From positions 57,501 through 121,500 of the forward strand of contig MVGU01001203.1 of assembly GCA_002005505.1 (NCBI GenBank): a stretch of DNA of 64,000 nt, written 5' to 3'. The DNA is from Botryococcus braunii (taxonomy: Eukaryota > Chlorophyta > Trebouxiophyceae). Both the position numbers and the translations under genes were made by a program. How positions within the stretch are numbered: position 1 is the first letter of the stretch; each line of letters opens with the position of its first letter. Of this stretch, positions 1 through 9,930 are shown one piece after another. The notes below the pieces were generated by a model. It saw only the letters and a list, made by a program, of their open reading frames with translations. It was not told the origin of the DNA and did not search any database.

Positions 1-939
1 CCCTAGGCAGCTAATAATCAACCTGAGATTGATATATTTAGTATTAAGAGTGAAGCTTATCCTAACTAAATCCACATTCGCCCCGCCCTTTACCCCCTTC
101 GGCACGTGCACGGATCCGCTCGCCAGCCCCACCCTACTTCCACTGGTCGCGGCTCGTGGACCTCCCAGTCCACGCAGACCGCTGACCAGGAGCTCTGTCC
201 GGTGCAGGTGTGGGCCCTATTGACTTTTCGTCGTCTCTCGTAACCTCGACTCAGATTGTTTATGCTGCTGTGACTGGCGAGCGAGGACATGCTGGCATGG
301 TCCGCAACACCAAACCTCCACATTGAATCAGCGCGCCTGCCTCTGTTTTTTCCTCAGTTTTGGGGTTTTTTACATTATACTTATTTCTGGGATTCTGTAC
401 GGGTACTGCGATGGGGTTTTGGGTGGTATATGGGGACCATCGGTGGTCCATTGGCAGATCCTGATTCGCACACTTACACACCACCCACAATCATTCATCC
501 TTTCTGGTTTATAATGAGCAGCATCTGTTTAGCCGTCTTTTGAGGGTGCTTTTACTGGTTGTCCTCCTTGGTAGCACCTCTCACATAGCCACTAGTTGTT
601 TTCAATCTGCTGCGCAACGCGTGGACTTGCTATGCATAATCACTTACAGCCATATCACTATGCACTGTTTATATGCCCCCAACACACCACAGCCCACTGT
701 ATGCATGTACACGGACCTTCTGGGGTATGGTGCTGGCCACATCTGCCAGCAGGGGTCCCACCCAAACTTTCAGTTACAGGTACGGGAACTAATGGTATGC
801 ACATTGGTCTGTCTGTGCTTTTCTTAAGGGCTTGGTTATGCTGGGTGGAGGCTACGGCACTTCGTGTATGTATGGGGGCCACGGGGACTAGTGGTGGTGC
901 TTACATAATCTCATCTCCGCGTGTGCCGGGTCATGCACA
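1..939 (-). repeat. Probable 3' LTR of gypsy-A (partial)
   Basis: Read on the minus strand, a purine-rich tract (about 940-953) is followed by TGTGCATGACCC at 939, the expected polypurine tract plus LTR start just after the gypsy-A coding end. No second copy lies in the window, so neither its end nor its length can be confirmed. The short ORFs here look like chance. No gene is supported in this stretch. Confidence 0.5.
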
Positions 940-1396
940 CTTTCACTTTTTCTAAGGATTGTGTACTGCTTGATAAAACCCTCAATCTTGTGCCCTTTCA
1001 AGTCCCAGCCCTGCACGTGTTGGTCTGGAGTGGGACTTAGAAGGAAATTTGCTATTTGACACGTTGTGGGCCCGCTTGAAGGCCAGTTTTAATGTGCAGT
1101 TCATAAGCAGCTGCTAAACAGTTCCTTGATGTTTCAGGAATCAACTCGTACTTTCTAGAACAGTGGTGACGTGTAATGTTTAGCGTCTCTTCATTGTGAA
1201 CTTCGTGTCTAGAACTTTCTCCATCAGTCTAGAACTCTCGAGATTTCTTATACTTGTCAGTTTGTCATGCATTTGAAGTGCGTGGCTGATTGTAAGAGCT
1301 TCTCTGGATTCCTCCAGAAGGTTCTAAGTTCTTCTGGACCTTTCGGTTAGAAGGGTCCAGAATCGTCTAGAATCTCAGCGTAAGTTCGGGGACAAC

Positions 1397-1403
1397 TATA
1401 TAA
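1397..1403 (+). promoter_or_regulatory. TATA box of LTR-A
   Basis: TATATAA lies about 440 bp into the LTR, followed by GGGCGTCCAGCC. The second copy has the weaker TATTTAA in the same place (about 59824). This is a likely U3 core promoter. Confidence 0.5.
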
Positions 1404-1739
1404 GGGCGTCCAGCCGTCCTCTAAACCACGCTGTGCTAGGTGTTAGGAGAGGGAAACCTCTGTAGCGAGTCTCTTTGTAAGCACAAATTGAACCCCAAGA
1501 TTCCTACCAGCCACGTCCGTCTCGCCTGCGTTAAAGTGCATGTGTCTGTTTGTCCTTGAATGTCCTAGTCGTAACTTGATCTACCCGACTTGTCTGTCGT
1601 AACTCGTCGTAATTGTGAAGCAACACCTCTGAAACTCAGTGTCAGTATCGTTTTGAATATCGTCTATCAAATCTTAATAGTATCAGTGAGCATTCCACAT
1701 CTTTAGCAAGAACCGACGATCAATATTGCACGATCAATA

Positions 1740-1807
1740 CTGCACGAAAGTGGGACGGCTAGATCTCGATGTTAATATCGAGATCTAGCCGTCCCACTTT
1801 CGTGCAG
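1740..1807. repeat. Perfect inverted repeat in solo LTR-A
   Basis: Two 31-bp arms (1740-1770 and 1777-1807) are exact reverse complements around a 6-nt loop. The other LTR-A copy has only the right arm (around 60150-60182), so the left arm was gained in this copy. Confidence 0.85.
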
Positions 1808-2419
1808 TAATAATCATTTAACCTGTTCAAGTACCTTTAGAAATTGTTTATTTATCATATAGTCGCTCATAAGTTTCATTTGACAAGCGCCGCAAGTAAT
1901 TTGGTACGTAGCCGCCAAACATAAGTTGTAACATCACGCACCGTAGTACCAATCCGGATCCTGAAAAGGAGCATCAAACCCTAATAGTAGGATTAGAAAA
2001 AGATAGATTAACACCTTTGAAAGTGAAATATCTGATTTATAACTCCAGTTAACTTCATACTCCAGCCGTCGACCCAAAGTCCGATAGTCCGGCCTGCGCT
2101 AGGCCGTAAGCCGGTGATCTCGACTACGAAACCCCGACTAAAACATCCGTGACTTGAACCGCAGCAGTCTCCGATTGTGACCTCCAGCCTTCGATTGGCC
2201 CTATCGTAAGTACGAGTAATCCGGTATTCCGGTAATCCAGGTCTCAAGGCCGAATCCTTGAGTAGCGATCCGCATAATTCACCTTGATACAGAAGCCGCA
2301 GCCCAGCTATTACTAACCGTAGTTGCATAATCTCTAATTTCAATCAGAAAAAAATTTGTCTACCTTGGGTAACGGGTACCCTGTAAAGGACGTGACAAAG
2401 GGATGCCCGCAAGTGGGAC

Positions 2420-3188
2420 TTAAGAAAGGACTGGGGCAGCTGCCACGTCGTCTGCCAAGTGGCGAACATGGGCAAGGGGCTCCCAAGTGTTCTCAGTCTC
2501 ATCATAGCCCATCCATTTGACCAAGTACCGCCAAGACTTTCCAACTCTCTTCTTAGCAATGATGGCCTCAACTTCATAGACGCCGCCACGCTTATCTGCA
2601 TACAAAGGAGGTGAAGTAACGGTCACTGGTGAAGATGAAGACACATAAGGCTTAAGCTGGGAAACATGAAACACAGGATGGATGTTCACAGTCTCAGGCA
2701 AGATAAGTCTAAAAGCACGAGTACCAACTGCTGCAGCAATAGTAAAGGGCCCAAAATACTTAGTTGATAGTTTTGACGAGAGCCCAGGTGAAAGCTGGTT
2801 TTTCCTTGCAGCCAAAAACACCTGGTCCCCCACCTTGAAAGGGTGGTGTCGTCTCTTTCTATCTGCATAAGACTTCTGCCGTTGCTGTGCAGAGGCAAGA
2901 TTAGACTTGGCACTTTTTAAGGCAGTCTGCAGCCCCTCAACCCATTCAGAAACAGCAGGATTTGCAAAACGTGAAGGAACAGCAGAAGACAAGGGAATAA
3001 AGGGATGGCGCCCGTGATTCAGGAAGAAGGGTGTCTGCAATGTGGAAGCCTGGAGAGAGTTATTGTAAGCAAACTCCACCATGCTTAAATACTTGCACCA
3101 GTCATCCTGTCTCGGCCCCACAAACCCTCTTAACATGTCTTCCATGGTCCGATTCATCCTCTCTGTCTGCCCGTCTGTCTGAGGGTGG
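2420..3188 (-). pseudogene. Gypsy-A integrase C-terminal part and chromodomain
   Basis: The 3' end of the gypsy-A pol gene. It begins inside the PQTDGQTER motif that carries the catalytic Glu of the integrase core, then shows the conserved stretch WCKYLSMVEFAYNNS and the C-terminal domain (GDQVFLAARKNQLSPG, PFTIAAAVG, HPVFHVSQLKPY). It ends in a chromodomain (YEVEAIIAKKRVG, RYLVKWMGYDETENTWEP), which in chromoviruses directs insertion to marked chromatin. The upstream part of the gene is at 11453-12551; copia-1 separates the two and cuts the histidine codon before PQTDG. Here it is only a fragment. Confidence 0.9.
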
Positions 3189-3636
3189 TGTTGTATAAAC
3201 TGATAGGTACGTATAGATACGTGATGGCAAACGTACTAGATACAGGGGGCGCTATCAGTTTATCAAGTGGTTTTAGGAAACATTGTATAACTTGAATTTC
3301 TCCACGTGTGGAGTACAAGTAAGAAGATGCGCCTGATTGCGTGTCAAAGGGTATTGTATTATGTTCAGTTAGGTTGATCATATAAGTGACCTCCATGCAG
3401 TACAGGTCTTGTGCTAGTGACGGTAAGGTCACAAGGTAAAGACTCTATTGAGTGTGTACGCGTGTATAAGTATGAGATCCCTGGTGCAGCTATAGAGCTA
3501 CACGTTGGCATAGGGCCAACTCAGGGTTGTTTATGTGACCATGCAGTACGGTACAGCCTCTCGAAAGGAACTGTACCGTTACCGCCGGTTACGATCAGAA
3601 GGCATAGAAACGCCAGATCGCGAGCAAGCTTGGCAG

Positions 3637-4275
3637 TCTCGATGGGGTGTGGAATGCATCTGGGCTTCGAACTCCAAGCTGAATAGTGTTTGCTCTGTAT
3701 TGAAGGATTGCTTGATATACTGCTGTCACATTCATTTCAATACAGGTAAGCTTGCGATCGCTGGCAAGGGTAACGGTCGCAGTCGTGTGGCTGCGATCGT
3801 AGGCGTTAAGCACATGCATACTGATGTTTCTGCTGATTATGAAACATTACATGTGTCTTGTGTTGCAGGAGCTGCATTGCTTGTGTGTTACTGTTGTGCG
3901 AACAGTAAGGCTATTTGTGTGTGACGAGTTGCACACTGGTTATAGCGGTGAGTACAGATACGTATAACAAGCATGCTCCTGCTGGTTAAATAACTGTTTT
4001 GTTTTGATCTCTGATGATCCACATATTGTGCAGATTGGTTGGGAGTAGCCATTAAACTCCTGGGACTGCTGAAGGGCCAAGGGTGTCCTGATCGGAGAGC
4101 AGTCGGTACGTACACATATGTGGATAGGTTGCGTGTGTGTTTCATGTGGTTAGATATATTTTGTGGACACTGATGAACCCACAAGTAAATCGTAACGCTC
4201 GGGTGCAGGCAGATATAGACGGCAGTGCGAGCACTGGTCTATATAGACATTGAGATTACTTGGTGGTGTTCACAG
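3637..4275 (+). ncRNA. Four-exon, three-intron cassette in the copia-1 5' LTR
   Basis: Exons E1 3637-3745, E2 3869-3947, E3 4034-4105 and E4 4209-4275. Introns are 3746-3868 (GTAAGC..TTGCAG), 3948-4033 (GTGAGT..GTGCAG) and 4106-4208 (GTACGT..GTGCAG). The intron limits are not merely predicted: the copy at 4305-4631 lacks exactly these segments. E1 follows CTTGGCAG, itself acceptor-like. E4 is followed by GTAAATATACG, a donor. The exons show no convincing coding potential, so I treat this as a spliced, non-coding RNA leader. Confidence 0.85.
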
Positions 4276-4304
4276 GTAAATATACGTAAACCATTTGTAA
4301 CGAG

Positions 4305-4631
4305 TCTCGATGGGGTGTGGAATGCATCTGGGCTTCGAACTCCAAGCTGAATAGTGTTTGCTCTGTATTGAAGGATTGCTTGATATACTGCTGTCACATT
4401 CATTTCAATACAGGAGCTGCATTGCTTGTGTGTTACTGTTGTGCGAACAGTAAGGCTATTTGTGTGTGACGAGTTGCACACTGGTTATAGCGATTGGTTG
4501 GGAGTAGCCATTAAACTCCTGGGACTGCTGAAGGGCCAAGGGTGTCCTGATCGGAGAGCAGTCGGCAGATATAGACGGCAGTGCGAGCACTGGTCTATAT
4601 AGACATTGAGATTACTTGGTGGTGTTCACAG
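4305..4631 (+). ncRNA. Intron-less (spliced) copy of E1-E4 in the 5' LTR
   Basis: 327 bp: E1 4305-4413, E2 4414-4492, E3 4493-4564, E4 4565-4631, essentially identical to the exons at 3637-4275 with all three introns precisely removed. E4 then joins GAAGTGATTCTCC (4632 on), presumably exon 5. The copy is separated from the first cassette by 29 nt (4276-4304) that begin with the intron-4 donor. This can only be derived from spliced RNA. Confidence 0.9.
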
Positions 4632-4696
4632 GAAGTGATTCTCCAACGGCATACGTACCGCTTACAGTTACGGCATCCTCCAACTAATACACAACA

Positions 4697-4715
4697 AAGG
4701 TGCTGGGCCCACAAC
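4697..4715 (+). promoter_or_regulatory. Candidate primer-binding region of copia-1
   Basis: Just after the LTR is AAGGTGCTGGGCCCACAAC. Its TGGGCCCAC core is complementary to GTGGGCCCA of the initiator tRNA-Met anticodon arm, the site used exactly by copia-2 and copia-3, but the match stops after nine bases. Weak candidate. Confidence 0.35.
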
Positions 4716-4722
4716 TTGCTGC

Positions 4723-5703
4723 ATGCCAGAGGAGGAAGTCATTGTGATCGAAGATACACCGGAACCTGAAGAGCAACGGACGCCGAGACCTTTCCCAACA
4801 ACGAGAGGAAGAGGACTGCGACCTGCAGTACGTCAACAGCATCCAAGAAGACCGGAATACTCAGAGTATCCCATTCCTTTTGTCAGGACTCACTTTAAAG
4901 TTCCTGACTATTTTGGAGACCCGGGTCTGTATATTCATATTGAGAGGCCTGGTGTTCCAAAGGGTCAATTTCAAAGGCCAATTGTGCATCACCAAGACAT
5001 TGTGCTGAACAATCTTCCTGATCCTGTTGAACGAGCAAACTACATCTTTGTTAAGACTTGTGAAAGTGAAGAAGGGTCCGCTCTGTGTGAAGGAATCATA
5101 TCAACGGCATTCTTGGCTGGTCTGACACAGCCACGAGAGGAGCCCATTCTGGTCAAGTGGGAGGAATTGATTGTGTTCAGTGATCCCCTTGCTGATAGCC
5201 TGGTGCATGAGGTAGCAGAGCTATACGGGAAGAGCCTTCCAAAAGAAGACTGGGAGGTGCACTATTTTCTGAACGTGTGGAACCGTTTGCAGGAGTTATT
5301 TAAGCTAACTGCAGGCGGGCCACTGGAAGGTTTTCCTTCGTTCTTTCTCGACAGAGCTATTGTTGAGGGAAGAGAGGGAACAGGACAGGTACTCAGGTGG
5401 TACAGAGAATACCACGTGTATATCGAGCTGGTACAGTTCCAGTTCCGTTTACACCAAGGGCAGAGTAAGGCAGTATTTGACCGACTGCCATCATGGAGGG
5501 AGGTGGAGGAGCTGGGACTCAATCCGTTGCGGCTCCATCCGGATTACTTCCAGACCTACGAGGGGATCTCACGGGGGTGGCTGGAACCAGTGATGGGGTT
5601 ACAGCGACTGACATGGGAAGAGATTCAGGAGTTGGAACAGCAGTGGCTAGGGGATCTGAACCGGCCAGTACATCTGGCCGGGAAGATCCGACGAGTCCAG
5701 TGA
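4723..5703 (+). CDS. Copia-1 ORF1, unknown protein (326 aa)
   Basis: First ORF after the LTR, 26 nt downstream of it, intact from ATG to TGA. I do not recognise the family. The N-terminus (about residues 1-45) is acidic then basic and proline-rich (EEEVIVIEDTPEPEEQ, then PTTRGRGLRPAVRQQHPRR). The body is folded-looking, rich in aromatic residues (YPIPFVRTHFKVPDYFGDPG, WEVHYFLNVWNRLQELFK). There is no zinc knuckle or protease motif. Ty1/copia elements normally have one gag-pol ORF, so an extra leading protein is unusual. It overlaps the next ORF by about 210 nt in another frame, so its expression may be coupled to gag, for instance by frameshifting or splicing. Confidence 0.75.
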   Translation: MPEEEVIVIEDTPEPEEQRTPRPFPTTRGRGLRPAVRQQHPRRPEYSEYPIPFVRTHFKVPDYFGDPGLYIHIERPGVPKGQFQRPIVHHQDIVLNNLPDPVERANYIFVKTCESEEGSALCEGIISTAFLAGLTQPREEPILVKWEELIVFSDPLADSLVHEVAELYGKSLPKEDWEVHYFLNVWNRLQELFKLTAGGPLEGFPSFFLDRAIVEGREGTGQVLRWYREYHVYIELVQFQFRLHQGQSKAVFDRLPSWREVEELGLNPLRLHPDYFQTYEGISRGWLEPVMGLQRLTWEEIQELEQQWLGDLNRPVHLAGKIRRVQ

Positions 5704-8700
5704 ACTCCAGTCTGCAGGTCACCACCTCCTTAGATAGACTGGGTTTTTCGTTGGACATCTGGAAACAAAATGTGTTCCATTGTGCCGTGAGCAGGAATGT
5801 GCTGGAATGCCTAAAAACGTCCATGCCGGGGACTAAAGGGGATGCAGTGGCACTGCATTTGTTGCTGCAAAAGGTTCCAGAAGTGTGGGCTCAGAAGGTG
5901 GTATTTGCTGAATCTGCAGCAGTGGCATTTAAATGGATTATGAGCCAGTTCCAAGGGGGAGCAAACTTGGAAATCAATGACCAATGGCTGGAGCTGTTGG
6001 ACAGTGAAATAATGGGGAATGAGGGCACGTTGGAAGAATATGTGGCTAGGAAAGAGCTGCTGGCAAAAAGACTGAATGATAACAACATGCCAGTAACACA
6101 AACAAAACTTAAGAAGTCAATCCTGAAGTGCCTTCCGTACCAGTTTGATGCTCATAAACCAAGTTTATCTTCTTCCACTGCTACATGCAATGTTAACCAA
6201 ACCTTGGCTGCTATAAGGGTGGTTGCAGAAACCATCGGTTTCAATGATCAGCAACCAAGGGCTCCAAGGGCGGCTGTTGTCCGTAAGCCGGGTCCGGCTG
6301 TCAGGAACGATTATCGGACATGCTATGAGTGTGGTGAGAGGGGGCATATTAAAGTGAACTGCCCAAGACTTGTGCACCCTCCTAACCGAGGTAACCCACC
6401 CACTGGAGAAGAGGTAAATCCAAGGGCAGGGATGGCATCCTCAAAGTTACAAAACACTGGGGAAGGGCAGTGGATTGTGGACACGGGTGCTACTAACCAT
6501 ATATGCAATGATTTGCATTTAATGTCCAATGTCATTGTTTATGATGAAGCCAAACCACTGGGACTGGCAGCGAGTGATGGTCAAGGATTGCGAAAGGCAC
6601 AGGGAAATGTGTGTTTATCTGTGCAAGGTGGGGGAAGTGTGTTGCTTACACATGTTGAGTATGTCCCGACAGCGACTGATAACCTCTTGTCCGTGTCAGC
6701 TGCTGTCAAAGATGGTTGCACATTCTCTGTAAATGAAAAAGGGGAATATGTGGCTGTCATGTGCCAGGCAAATGAGTTCATATGTGATATTGAACCGAAA
6801 GGGAGCTTATACTTCCTGTCACACAAAAGTGGGCTCTGTGCATGGGGAGGGGCGGCTGCACTTTTAGTAACAACACGAGAAGAGACAGAGTTGTGGCACA
6901 AAAGGTTGGGACATCCCGGAGTTGTATGCATGTCAAGAATGTTGAAAGAGCAGATTGTGAATGAGGTTAAAGGAAGTGTGGGTGAAGTAGAAAGAGTTGT
7001 GACTCACTGTGACGGTTGTATACGGGGGAAGCAGACTAGGACTCCCACGCCTTCCTCCACTGCGGCTGAGTCTACTGAGAGACTTCAGCTGGTCCATATG
7101 GACGTAGTGGGGGAGCTGCCTGTGGCTGGGCTGAATGGAGAGAAGTATATGCTGGTCCTTTTGGACGACTTCTCGCATAGAATCCAAATCAGGACGTTCA
7201 GTTCAAAGACTGAGGTAGGAGCACTCGTTCAAGAGGTCCTCTTGAATTGGGAGGTGTCAACCAAATGTAAAGTTGGCACTGTTAGGACGGACAGAGGTAC
7301 TGAATTTGTAAATCGCGAGCTGGCAGATTTCTTTGCCAGAAAGGGGATCGCGCATCAGACCTCTGCACCGTACACGCCTCAACAAAATGGCAAGGTAGAG
7401 CGTGTAAACAGGGTAATCAAGGAACGAGTGAGGGCTCTCCTCTTCACACCAGAGGCAGGGCCTGAACTATGGGCTGAGGCAGCACACACTGTGGTACGAC
7501 TGCTGAATGTGAGTGCCGTCAGTGGAAAGGAGTCTTGTCCGTATGAGGCATTCTATGGCAAGAAACCCTCAGTTGCTCACCTGAAGGTTTGGGGTTGTTT
7601 GGCTTATGTGAAGCTGCCTGATAGGCAGCTGTCAGCACTTGGTCCGCGCTCAGTTGCGGCCATGTTTGTGGGATATGAAACAGGATCCAAGGCGTATCGG
7701 ATCCTGGTGCAAGGCAAGGTAATGGTGAGTAAGGATGTGAGATTTATTGAAGATGAGTTGGGCTATCCGGTTGTAACTCCACCAACACTACAACCTGAAG
7801 TGAGGGTTGAAGAGTTGTTTCATGATGAAGAGGAGGTACCTGAGGTTTCCCTGGAAGAGGCAGTTGATGCCCCGCGCGAAATTGCGATAAACCCGGAATT
7901 ACGAACGGACGATATGCATGAAGTCATGAGGCGTGCACGGGAGGTGCTGCAGCAGCTTCCTGCAGAACTTCCAGCCGGGGAAGTGACTGATGAGGGAAAT
8001 GGTGATGGTGAAAGTCAAGGGCAGGCAAGTGAGAGAGACGAAGAGCAGCATGATAATGAGGAGAATGCAGAGAGGGGAAGAGGTGGTGGGCGTTACGAAT
8101 TGAGAGAGAGAGTTGGCCCGCCAGATAAGTATGTTCCTGGGGCATATCACACGCAAGTGAAAGCCCATGCAGTAGTAGTTGAGGAGGCAAAATTGAAAGC
8201 ATCAGAGTTGTCCATTCCAAAACACATTGGAGAAGCGCTTGCCAGTCCTCAAAAGGAGTACTGGAAGCAAGCCATGCAAGAGGAGCTAGATGCTATTGAA
8301 GAATGTGACACGTATGAGGTGGTGAGGAGGCCAGAGGGAGCAAAAGTGATTCCTCTGATTTGGGTGTTTGCCTTAAAGACGGATGAATATGGCGATGTCA
8401 TCCGGTTTAAGGCAAGACTCGTAGCGCAAGGTTGCAGGCAGGTAGAAGGTATAGATTGTGATCAAACCTTTGCACCTGTCAGCACCCATGCATGTAGGAG
8501 AGTGTTGCTGAATATTGCAGCAACAGAAAATCTTGAAATCCACCAAGTGGATATCAAGACGGCATTTCTCAATGGAGAATTAGAGGAGGAGGTGTATGTA
8601 ACGCAGCCTCCTGGTTTCTCTAATGGTGATAAAAGGGAGGTGTTTCGCTTGAGAAAGGCTTTGTATGGACTCAAGCAGGCACCTCGGGCATGGCACAAAA

Positions 8701-9368
8701 GGCTCTCCAAGGATCTTGGAGAGATGGGTTTCAAGGCATGTAGGAGCGACCCGGCCTTATTCTTGGACTCCGGAAGGGGTGAAGACCGGGCGTTCATTGT
8801 TACCTATGTGGATGATTTGCTGATCATCTGCAAGAGTGGTGAGAGAGTGTCAGAAATCAAGGGTGAGTTGAAAGCAAGATTTAAGGTTCACGACTTGGGG
8901 GAAGTGAAGAACTTCCTCGGAAGTGAAGTCAGGCGCGATCGCGATGGGGGAGTGATAGTGATTTCCAACACTCAGAAGATCAAGGATCTTGCGGAGTCAT
9001 TTGGAGTGAGTGAGAGTGACAAGGGAGTGAGCACACCCATGTGTAAAAGCTTTGTGCAGACAGAGCTTCCACAAGGGAAGGTGGGGGATGAGAGTGCGGG
9101 TTCAGGGTCTCCACTACCGGACGGACACCGGTACCTGGAACTCGTAGGGTCACTGCAGTACCTGGCCAATACCACTCGTCCTGATATTTCACAGGCAGTA
9201 AGCCTGCTGGCACGTTACCGTGCTGCCCCAACCACTGCACACATGCGTGCAGGGTTGAGGATTGTGAGATACCTGTTGGGCACCAAGGAGATGGGTTTGG
9301 TTTATAGGGGGAAAGGGGAAGCAAAGTCTGGCTGGCTTTGTAGATTCAGATTTTGCGGGAGATGTTGA
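5493..9368 (+). CDS. Copia-1 gag-protease-integrase-RT polyprotein
   Basis: A Ty1/copia polyprotein of 1291 aa to the frameshift. From the ATG at 5493 the order is: gag with a zinc knuckle CYECGERGHIKVNC (about 277-290), aspartic protease VDTGATNH (Asp about 330), GAG-pre-integrase HxxxH/CxxC region (HKRLGHPG .. CDGCIRGK), integrase core with Asp537, Asp600 and Glu636 (D,D-35-E spacing intact), then RT with YVDD (about 1105-1108). RNase H starts but loses frame near 9325-9335, giving a premature stop at 9368. The first 60 or so residues overlap ORF1 and may not all be used. All catalytic residues before the shift are present, so the element was recently active. Confidence 0.95.
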   Translation: MEGGGGAGTQSVAAPSGLLPDLRGDLTGVAGTSDGVTATDMGRDSGVGTAVARGSEPASTSGREDPTSPVNSSLQVTTSLDRLGFSLDIWKQNVFHCAVSRNVLECLKTSMPGTKGDAVALHLLLQKVPEVWAQKVVFAESAAVAFKWIMSQFQGGANLEINDQWLELLDSEIMGNEGTLEEYVARKELLAKRLNDNNMPVTQTKLKKSILKCLPYQFDAHKPSLSSSTATCNVNQTLAAIRVVAETIGFNDQQPRAPRAAVVRKPGPAVRNDYRTCYECGERGHIKVNCPRLVHPPNRGNPPTGEEVNPRAGMASSKLQNTGEGQWIVDTGATNHICNDLHLMSNVIVYDEAKPLGLAASDGQGLRKAQGNVCLSVQGGGSVLLTHVEYVPTATDNLLSVSAAVKDGCTFSVNEKGEYVAVMCQANEFICDIEPKGSLYFLSHKSGLCAWGGAAALLVTTREETELWHKRLGHPGVVCMSRMLKEQIVNEVKGSVGEVERVVTHCDGCIRGKQTRTPTPSSTAAESTERLQLVHMDVVGELPVAGLNGEKYMLVLLDDFSHRIQIRTFSSKTEVGALVQEVLLNWEVSTKCKVGTVRTDRGTEFVNRELADFFARKGIAHQTSAPYTPQQNGKVERVNRVIKERVRALLFTPEAGPELWAEAAHTVVRLLNVSAVSGKESCPYEAFYGKKPSVAHLKVWGCLAYVKLPDRQLSALGPRSVAAMFVGYETGSKAYRILVQGKVMVSKDVRFIEDELGYPVVTPPTLQPEVRVEELFHDEEEVPEVSLEEAVDAPREIAINPELRTDDMHEVMRRAREVLQQLPAELPAGEVTDEGNGDGESQGQASERDEEQHDNEENAERGRGGGRYELRERVGPPDKYVPGAYHTQVKAHAVVVEEAKLKASELSIPKHIGEALASPQKEYWKQAMQEELDAIEECDTYEVVRRPEGAKVIPLIWVFALKTDEYGDVIRFKARLVAQGCRQVEGIDCDQTFAPVSTHACRRVLLNIAATENLEIHQVDIKTAFLNGELEEEVYVTQPPGFSNGDKREVFRLRKALYGLKQAPRAWHKRLSKDLGEMGFKACRSDPALFLDSGRGEDRAFIVTYVDDLLIICKSGERVSEIKGELKARFKVHDLGEVKNFLGSEVRRDRDGGVIVISNTQKIKDLAESFGVSESDKGVSTPMCKSFVQTELPQGKVGDESAGSGSPLPDGHRYLELVGSLQYLANTTRPDISQAVSLLARYRAAPTTAHMRAGLRIVRYLLGTKEMGLVYRGKGEAKSGWLCRFRFCGRC

Positions 9369-9786
9369 TACGCGAAAATCAACAACTGGTTTCGTGTTCA
9401 TGCTGAATGGGGGAGCAGTGTCGTGGGGAAGTAAGAAGCAACAGTCAGTTGCTACTTCCACTGTCGAGGCGGAGTTTATTGCGGCCAGCCATGCAATAAA
9501 GGAAGGAGTATGGCTTGGGAGCTTGTTGGAGGAGCTCGGTCAGTCTGTGTCTGGTGTAGAATTAAGAATGGACAACATGGGCTGTATTGCAAATCTGCAA
9601 AACCATGTATTGTCCAAATACACCAAGCATATTAGCGTGTGCTATCATCAAGCGAGGGAAAAGGTAGCATGGGGGCAGATCACGCCGGTGTACGTCAACA
9701 CAGAGGAAAATCTGGCTGACATTTTTACAAAGCCGTTGGCCAGTCCAGCATTTCTCAAGCACCGTGACAGCTTGAGAATGGGTTAA
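9331..9786 (+). pseudogene. Copia-1 RNase H C-terminal part, out of frame
   Basis: Continues the polyprotein after a one-step frameshift: VDSDFAGDVDTRKSTTGFVF, SWGSKKQQSVATSTVEAEF, DNMGCIANLQN, KYTKHISVCYHQ, VNTEENLADIFTKPL. These are the standard copia RNase H and tail motifs. The shift lies at a CTGGCTGGC repeat (9328-9336), where slippage would be easy. Ends TAA at 9784-9786. Confidence 0.9.
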
Positions 9787-9914
9787 GCCTAGAGTGTTGA
9801 AGTTCTAGGGCTTTAGGGCTTTAGGGCTTCAAAGATTCTAAGTTTGGCTCGGAAGAGTAGTGCGTTAATGGGAACAATTGAACTCAACATTAATGAACGA
9901 CATTATACATGTTT

Positions 9915-9930
9915 TCTAAAAGGGGAAGAT
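9915..9930 (+). promoter_or_regulatory. Polypurine tract of copia-1
   Basis: CTAAAAGGGGAAGAT lies directly before the 3' LTR, the primer site for plus-strand DNA. Between the stop codon at 9786 and here are about 130 nt of AT-rich leader with repeats of GGGCTTTA. Confidence 0.7.

Larger units (their letters stand above)
959..2385 (+). repeat. Solo LTR-A (same family as the gypsy-E LTR)
   Basis: About 1.43 kb, matching 59386-60762 along its length with small indels. It is flanked by AAGGA at 954-958 and 2386-2390, a 5-bp TSD. It ends TACCCTGTA and has no internal element sequence beside it, so it is a solo LTR, probably left by LTR-LTR recombination. It sits between the stop codon and the polypurine tract of gypsy-A. 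Its ends are TG..TA rather than TG..CA. Confidence 0.8.
3189..4696 (+). repeat. 5' LTR of copia-1
   Basis: 1508 bp, starting TGTTGTATAAACTG and ending ACACAACA. It holds an intron-containing cassette (3637-4275) and an intron-less copy (4305-4631), then a last leader exon from 4632. ORFs of 74-129 residues here run across exon and intron and are not credible genes. Confidence 0.95.

Noticed and set aside
540..955. Coding sequence in 540-955 (ORFs of 95 and 119 codons)
   Set aside because: Overlapping ORFs in two frames without domain, in what is probably the gypsy-A 3' LTR.
3411..3924. ORFs of 91 and 129 codons in the copia-1 LTR (repeated at 10153-10666)
   Set aside because: They cross an exon-intron border defined by the spliced copy and overlap each other in different frames; identical by LTR duplication, not by selection.
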